64,000 nucleotides of DNA from Hydrogenophaga pseudoflava NBRC 102511 (lineage in GTDB: Bacteria > Pseudomonadota > Gammaproteobacteria > Burkholderiales > Burkholderiaceae_C), in NCBI RefSeq assembly GCF_001592285.1, contig NZ_BCWQ01000017.1, positions 50,137-114,136 on the forward strand, written 5' to 3'. Position numbers and translations under genes: made by a program. This document shows positions 60,368 to 64,000 of the stretch, in pieces (position 1 is the stretch's first letter; each line of letters starts with the position of its first letter). Below the pieces are notes generated by a model that was not told where the DNA came from, ran no database searches, and saw only the letters and a program-made list of their open reading frames with translations.

Positions 60368-60888
60368 AACGTTATTTGTGGCCACTGGCCATCTTTGGGG
60401 TGATGCTGGGTTTTCTCGGCATGGGGCTGCAGCTCAACCCGCGCGACGTGCCGTCGCCACTGATCGACAAACCGGCGCCATCCTTTCGCCTACCCACACT
60501 GGCCGTGCCCGAAACGGTGTTCGCGCCCGAGGACCTGCGCGGCCAGGTGTGGCTGCTCAACGTGTGGGCCTCGTGGTGCGTGGCCTGTCAGCTGGAACAC
60601 CCGGTGCTCATGGACCTGGCGAAAACCAGTGCCGTGCCGCTGATCGGCCTGAACTACAAGGACAAACGCCAGCTAGCGCTGAGCTGGCTGGGCAAACACG
60701 GCAACCCATACAAAACTACGCTGTTCGACGCTGACGGCCGTGTCGGTCTGGACTTCGGTGTGTACGGCGTGCCCGAGACCTATGTGATCGACAAGCAGGG
60801 CATGATCCGCATGAAGTTCACCGGCCCGGTCACGCCTGAGGTGGTGCGCGAGAAGCTGCTGCCGCTGATAAACGAACTCGGTGCCTGA
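60364..60888 (+). CDS. ccmG: Thiol:disulfide interchange protein CcmG/DsbE
   Basis: 174 residues: N-terminal membrane anchor, thioredoxin fold with WCVAC near 70 (NVWASWCVACQLEHP) and cis-Pro YGVPETYVID near 140. Reduces the CxxCH cysteines of apocytochromes. ATGA overlap with ccmF. Confidence 0.94.
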   Translation: MKRYLWPLAIFGVMLGFLGMGLQLNPRDVPSPLIDKPAPSFRLPTLAVPETVFAPEDLRGQVWLLNVWASWCVACQLEHPVLMDLAKTSAVPLIGLNYKDKRQLALSWLGKHGNPYKTTLFDADGRVGLDFGVYGVPETYVIDKQGMIRMKFTGPVTPEVVREKLLPLINELGA

Positions 60889-60892
60889 ACCC

Positions 60893-61381
60893 ATGCGTTT
60901 GATGTTGATCGCCGTGATGTTGAGCTGGCTCCTGGTGCCTGGCAGCGTGGTCGCACAATCTCCGCTGGAGTCGAAGGCCACGCCCTTGTCGGCCGACCCC
61001 AAGTTGGAAGCGCGCGTGCTCAAGATCGCCGAAGAGCTGCGCTGCCTAGTGTGCCAGAACGAAACTGTCGCTGCCTCGCAGGCCGACCTGGCCAAGGACC
61101 TGCGCCAGCAGATCCGCGAGCAGCTCACGCAGGGCCGCACACAGTCCCAGATTCTGGAATTCATGTCACAGCGCTACGGCGATTTCGTTCTCTATCGCCC
61201 GCCGCTCAAGTTCAGCACCGTGCTGTTGTGGGTCGGTCCGTTCGCGTTGTTGCTGGTGGCCACTGGAGTGCTGTTGATGAACATCCGCCGGCGCGATCCG
61301 TTGACCGAGGCCGCGCCGCTGAGCACGGCGGAACTGCGGCGCGCCCAGCGCTTGCTTGACGAAGCTGGAGGCGCTCCATGA
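60893..61381 (+). CDS. ccmH: Cytochrome c maturation protein CcmH
   Basis: 162 residues: signal peptide (ending VVAQ), reducing motif LRCLVCQN near 50 and a C-terminal membrane helix (about 105-128). This is the short N-terminal half of E. coli CcmH; the TPR half is the separate CcmI. ATG 60893 gives a clean signal peptide; GTG 60881 is an alternative overlapping ccmG. Confidence 0.92.
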   Translation: MRLMLIAVMLSWLLVPGSVVAQSPLESKATPLSADPKLEARVLKIAEELRCLVCQNETVAASQADLAKDLRQQIREQLTQGRTQSQILEFMSQRYGDFVLYRPPLKFSTVLLWVGPFALLLVATGVLLMNIRRRDPLTEAAPLSTAELRRAQRLLDEAGGAP

Positions 61382-62646
61382 TCGTGTTCTACGCCCTTGC
61401 GTTGGCGATGCTGGCGCTGGCTGTGTGGCCTCTGGTAAAGGTGGTGTGGCGCCCGTCCTCAACGCCCGACCGCCAGCCTGCATCAAGCACCAACATCGCT
61501 CTGCTGCGCGAGCAGCGCGCCCAGCTCGATACCGAATTGGCTGAAGGAAAAATCTCGCCCACCGAGCACACCCAAGCGCAGACCGAACTGGCGCGGCGGG
61601 TGCTGCAGGAGTCTGCCTCGACCCAGCGCATCGAACCAACATCGCCTCGCAGTGCCACTGCGCTCGCACTTATGGTGGCTGTTCCCGCGCTGGCCGTCGG
61701 CCTGTACTTGTATCTGGGCGAACCCGATGCGGTGCGTTATGAGGCCGAACTGGCCAAGGCACAAGGTGAAGTGTCGAGCAAGGACCTGGACGCCATGGTC
61801 CGCCAGATGGCTCAGAAACTCCAGAGTCGGCCACCGGGGCAGACGGCGGATGCGCCCGCCTGGGCCATGCTGGCGCGCGCTCACGCCAGCCGCCAACGTT
61901 TCGCCGACGCTGATCAGGCCTACCAACGCGCGCTCGAACTCACCCCCGACAACCCCGACCTGCTCGCCGACCGGGCCGATCTGCTGTCGTTGTTGCAAGG
62001 GCAAAACGCAAGCAGTGAGTCCATGCGACTCGTCAATCGAGCCCTGGTGATCGACCCTGGCCACCCCAAGGCGCTCGCGCTGGCCGGCAGCGCAGCCTAC
62101 GGCCGGCAGGAATTCGAGCTGGCCGAGTCTTTCTGGCGGCGTGCGCGCGAGCGGGCCGAGCCAGGAAGCCCGTTTGCCCAGGGGCTGGACAGCAGCCTGG
62201 TGGCTGCGCGCGCCGGCATCGCCTCACAACAGGGGGAAGGGGAGCGCCTTGCGGAGAAAACCGCACCTGTAGCCAAGAGACCCACCACGGAGACGGTCGA
62301 TCATCCTGGCTTGAGCGGTCAGATCAGCCTTTCGCCCGAACTGCGTTCAAAACTGGCGCCGGGCGACACCTTGTTTGTGTTCGCGCGTGCTGTGCAAGGG
62401 CCGCGCATGCCGCTGGCCGTGATGCGTGTGCCGGCCACGGCTGGCCCGGTGGCCTTTGCGCTGGACGACAGCAAGGCCATGACGCCCGAGCACCGCATCT
62501 CCCTGCACGAGCAGGTGGTGGTAGAGGCGCGCATCAGCCGCACCGCTCAGGCGCTGCCGCAAAGTGGTGACCTGCAGGGCAGCAGCGGGCCGGTGGCCAG
62601 CAACAGCTCCCAGTTGCAGATCAACATCAACACAGTGGTGCCCTGA
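61378..62646 (+). CDS. ccmI: Cytochrome c maturation protein CcmI
   Basis: 422 residues: two membrane helices with a cytoplasmic loop between (about 1-20 and 95-115), then TPR repeats (AWAMLARAHASRQRFADADQ; ALVIDPGHPKALALAGSAAY) and a C-terminal extracytoplasmic domain ending in a beta-rich segment. Acts as apocytochrome chaperone. Closes the operon; ATGA overlap with ccmH. Confidence 0.92.
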   Translation: MIVFYALALAMLALAVWPLVKVVWRPSSTPDRQPASSTNIALLREQRAQLDTELAEGKISPTEHTQAQTELARRVLQESASTQRIEPTSPRSATALALMVAVPALAVGLYLYLGEPDAVRYEAELAKAQGEVSSKDLDAMVRQMAQKLQSRPPGQTADAPAWAMLARAHASRQRFADADQAYQRALELTPDNPDLLADRADLLSLLQGQNASSESMRLVNRALVIDPGHPKALALAGSAAYGRQEFELAESFWRRARERAEPGSPFAQGLDSSLVAARAGIASQQGEGERLAEKTAPVAKRPTTETVDHPGLSGQISLSPELRSKLAPGDTLFVFARAVQGPRMPLAVMRVPATAGPVAFALDDSKAMTPEHRISLHEQVVVEARISRTAQALPQSGDLQGSSGPVASNSSQLQININTVVP

Positions 62647-62910
62647 GCCGGTCCGGTTCAAGCGCGCAAATCGAACCTTTCATCGATCAGGCGCACCATG
62701 GTGGCGGGCTGTTCTTTGTTCGCGATATGCCCCAGGCCATGGAGCTGACGGTAGTGTGCACCGAGCATGGACGCGGGCGTCGGTGGATTTGAGCGCAGTC
62801 CAAGTACGGTTAGTTGCTGGTTCTTTTGCCCGAAGGACCGATCAGCCGACCCAACCAACGAAGAAGAACAACCATCGCCTTTTCTCATTGATCCAATACC
62901 GGCGCTTTGA
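62647..62910. other. Gap between ccmI and the second operator copy
   Basis: About 260 bp. The left half holds the minus-strand remnant described at 62658-62775. The rest has no recognisable gene. The minus strand from 62913 starts with a ribosome site and ATG but reaches a stop after 23 codons, consistent with loss of a divergent gene. Confidence 0.4.
62658..62775 (-). pseudogene. 3' remnant of an alpha/beta-hydrolase-like gene
   Basis: About 38 codons ending in a normal stop (LGAHYRQLHGLGHIANKEQP... ERFDLRA). The GLGHIANKEQP stretch resembles the C-terminal catalytic-His region of alpha/beta hydrolases. Upstream codons do not continue the fold, so only the tail remains. Short match, moderate confidence. 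Confidence 0.4.
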
Positions 62911-62990
62911 CATGGGAACTCCTACAGGTAAAGGATGAGGGAACTGAAAACCCTGGAGCGGTTCCAGAGTCATGTCTGCACTTCAAACGA
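62911..62990. repeat. 80-bp operator region, copy 2 (regulator side)
   Basis: Gap-free match to 52138-52217 (67 of 80 identical). Here the right side continues into a merR gene, but the left side has only a start codon and ribosome site for a divergent gene that is gone. Confidence 0.8.
62943..62973 (-). promoter_or_regulatory. MerR-type operator/promoter upstream of merR
   Basis: Dyad 62950-62970 with 8 of 10 paired positions (CTGGA...TCCAG at the centre), between an ATGACT -35-like element (62973-62968) and a TTCAGT -10-like element (62948-62943) on the minus strand, 19 bp apart. This orientation drives away from merR; merR itself probably starts from the opposite strand of the same region. 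Confidence 0.6.
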
Positions 62991-63003
62991 TCTGAAAGAC
63001 CCT

Positions 63004-63441
63004 ATGCGTATCAAGGAACTGGCCCAAGCCACGGGCGTGGATGTGGAAACCATCCGCTACTACGAGAAGCAAAGCCTGCTGCCAGCACCGGCGCGCCAAG
63101 ACAACGGCTACCGCGACTACACCGACGCCCACTTGGAACAACTGGCCTTCATCCGGCACTGCCGAGCGCTGGAGATGCCGCTGGCCGACATCCGCCGACT
63201 GCTGAGTGCGCTGGACGCCCCTGGCGAGCCGCACCCGGACGTGGACCGGCTGGTGCAGGAGCAGATCGAGCGGGTACGTGCGAGGCTCAAGAGCATGCTT
63301 GCATTGGAGAAGCAGTTGTTGCTGCTCAAAGCGAGTTGCGGGCGTTGTGACGACGACGCAGCCGATTGCGGCATCCTCAAGGAGTTGGTGGCCGCCGCAC
63401 ATGGTGAAGCCTGCGCTTGCCACTCGGTGAAGCTGTCCTGA
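63004..63441 (+). CDS. cadR: MerR-family Cd(II)/Pb(II)/Zn(II)-responsive regulator
   Basis: 145 residues. N-terminal winged helix MRIKELAQATGVDVETIRYYEK, long dimer helix, and metal-site cysteines: RHCRALEMPL near 61, KASCGRC near 117, and a C-terminal ACACHS. This fits CadR/PbrR-type regulators. ATG 63004 is the canonical family start, with GAAAG upstream; the frame is open further upstream, but through the operator. It could act on the three MerR-type sites at 52170, 53119 and 62943. Zn, Cd or Pb preference is not decided. Confidence 0.88.
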   Translation: MRIKELAQATGVDVETIRYYEKQSLLPAPARQDNGYRDYTDAHLEQLAFIRHCRALEMPLADIRRLLSALDAPGEPHPDVDRLVQEQIERVRARLKSMLALEKQLLLLKASCGRCDDDAADCGILKELVAAAHGEACACHSVKLS

Positions 63442-63469
63442 GGCATCAGCACCTTCCCCCTGGCTGGGG

Positions 63470-63790
63470 TCAACGGGCCGGCTGGAACATGATGATGCCC
63501 ATGCCGACCAGAGCCATCGCCACGCCCGCGATATCCCACACGGTGGGACGCACCTGATCGACAGCCCAAAGCCACAAAAGCGCCACAGAGATGTAGACGC
63601 CGCCGTAGGCGGCATACACGCGACCGGCCGCCGTGTCGTGCAAGGTCAGGAGCCAGGCGAACAAGGCCAGGCTCAGGAAGCCGGGCACCAACAGCCACAT
63701 GGACCGGCCTTGCTTGAGCCACAGGTAGGGCAGATAGCAGCCGATGATTTCTGCCAGCGCGGTGGCGACGAAAAGCAGCAGGGTTTTCAT
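63470..63790 (-). CDS. YnfA/UPF0060 family membrane protein
   Basis: 106 residues, four helices, with [17 protein letters not shown] and [22 protein letters not shown] segments typical of the UPF0060 (YnfA) family, which is related in fold to small multidrug resistance proteins. ATG 63790 gives the standard start [15 protein letters not shown]. It is convergent with merR and is common next to MerR-linked metal clusters. Confidence 0.88.
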   Translation of the reverse strand: MKTLLLFVATALAEIIGCYLPYLWLKQGRSMWLLVPGFLSLALFAWLLTLHDTAAGRVYAAYGGVYISVALLWLWAVDQVRPTVWDIAGVAMALVGMGIIMFQPAR

Positions 63791-64000
63791 GATGGCATTG
63801 TGCTGGCCGGTGGATAACCCAGAAAGACGTGCTGCTTGACTTTTTCTGGTGGTGCGTCCCGGCGTGCCGCCGTCGGGCTCTGTGGGCTGTGCCCCGCGCC
63901 CCATGCCGGGTCACGGCCATTCGGCTTCGATCCCTGCGCCTTCGGCCGTTGGCATCCCCCCGGCCTGCGCGCTGCGCTTGCTTGTCTCACGCCTGCTGTT
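63791..64000. other. Right edge, no gene recognised
   Basis: About 210 GC-rich bases. Open frames exist on both strands but none has recognisable content. A gene extending beyond the window cannot be excluded. Confidence 0.3.

Larger units (their letters stand above)
24834..64000. mobile_element. Left part of a putative metal-resistance genomic island integrated at guaA
   Basis: Seen: an integrase directly downstream of an intact guaA, a repeat cluster between them, and then almost 40 kb of copper, silver, zinc/cadmium/lead and envelope-protection genes with no ordinary housekeeping blocks. Known: the guaA 3' end is a common island target. Inferred: the element extends to or past the right edge. 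No second copy of the guaA 3' end and no conjugation genes were found in the window, so the right boundary and mobility are unproven; some of the distal genes (ccm, merR, ynfA-like) could belong to the host. Confidence 0.55.

Noticed and set aside
62935..63003. A 23-codon N-terminal extension of merR, also open in the copy at 52162
   Set aside because: The similarity comes from the shared operator DNA; MerR proteins begin at the MRIKELAQ position and an extension would cross the promoter.
24834..64000. Second copy of the guaA 3' end as attR
   Set aside because: I looked for GAGTGGGAATGA-like sequence downstream and saw none in the window; the end probably lies outside or has changed.

Overview
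This window looks like the chromosome of a high-GC betaproteobacterium of the order Burkholderiales, probably Comamonadaceae (Hydrogenophaga/Acidovorax-like). The evidence is gene order and protein style: rimP-nusA-infB-rbfA-truB-typA, smpB/ratA/rnfH and guaB-guaA, all with short intergenic gaps. This is inference from recognisable families; no database was searched.

Bases 1-24833 are ordinary core genome. They hold the end of a yejABEF-type peptide importer, two small membrane proteins, the translation and transcription operon, a DMT exporter, a 3-hydroxyisobutyryl-CoA hydrolase-like crotonase, an OpuA/ProU-type compatible-solute ABC importer, an SH3 protein, smpB, ratA, rnfH, a DUF4124 protein, guaB and guaA.

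A tyrosine integrase (25060-26466) sits immediately downstream of the guaA stop, with a cluster of short direct and inverted repeats between them. The 3' end of guaA is a known integration site. From here to the right edge nearly every gene concerns metals or the cell envelope, so 24834-64000 is read as the left part of a genomic island. Its right end was not found.

The island has four blocks. (1) 27005-35662, minus strand: CusRS two-component system, a small Cys-rich exported protein and a CusCBA Cu(I)/Ag(I) efflux pump. (2) 35803-45596: a copper block with a short TolC-like protein, two Tat-exported multicopper oxidases, a CopI-like cupredoxin, a CusF-like chaperone, a monohaem cytochrome c, a Met-rich periplasmic protein, a DUF2933 protein, a copper P-type ATPase, a membrane protein and CopK. 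Similar 15-bp dyads precede three of these transcription units. (3) 45719-52886, minus strand: CDF-like transporter, DUF3703, CzcI-like protein, LspA, DsbB, DsbA, Sco, M23 endopeptidase and L,D-transpeptidase, with a second DsbA upstream. This looks like an envelope maintenance set tied to metal stress. (4) 53171-63441, plus strand: a Zn/Cd/Pb P-type ATPase, a complete nine-gene ccmABCDEFGHI cytochrome c maturation operon and a CadR/PbrR-like MerR regulator. A YnfA-family protein on the minus strand ends the readable genes.

The most interesting features are the envelope operon of block 3, the whole System I cytochrome c maturation operon inside a metal island, and an 80-bp MerR-type operator region present twice, 10.8 kb apart. 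One copy faces the transporter with no regulator beside it; the other faces the regulator with no transporter beside it.
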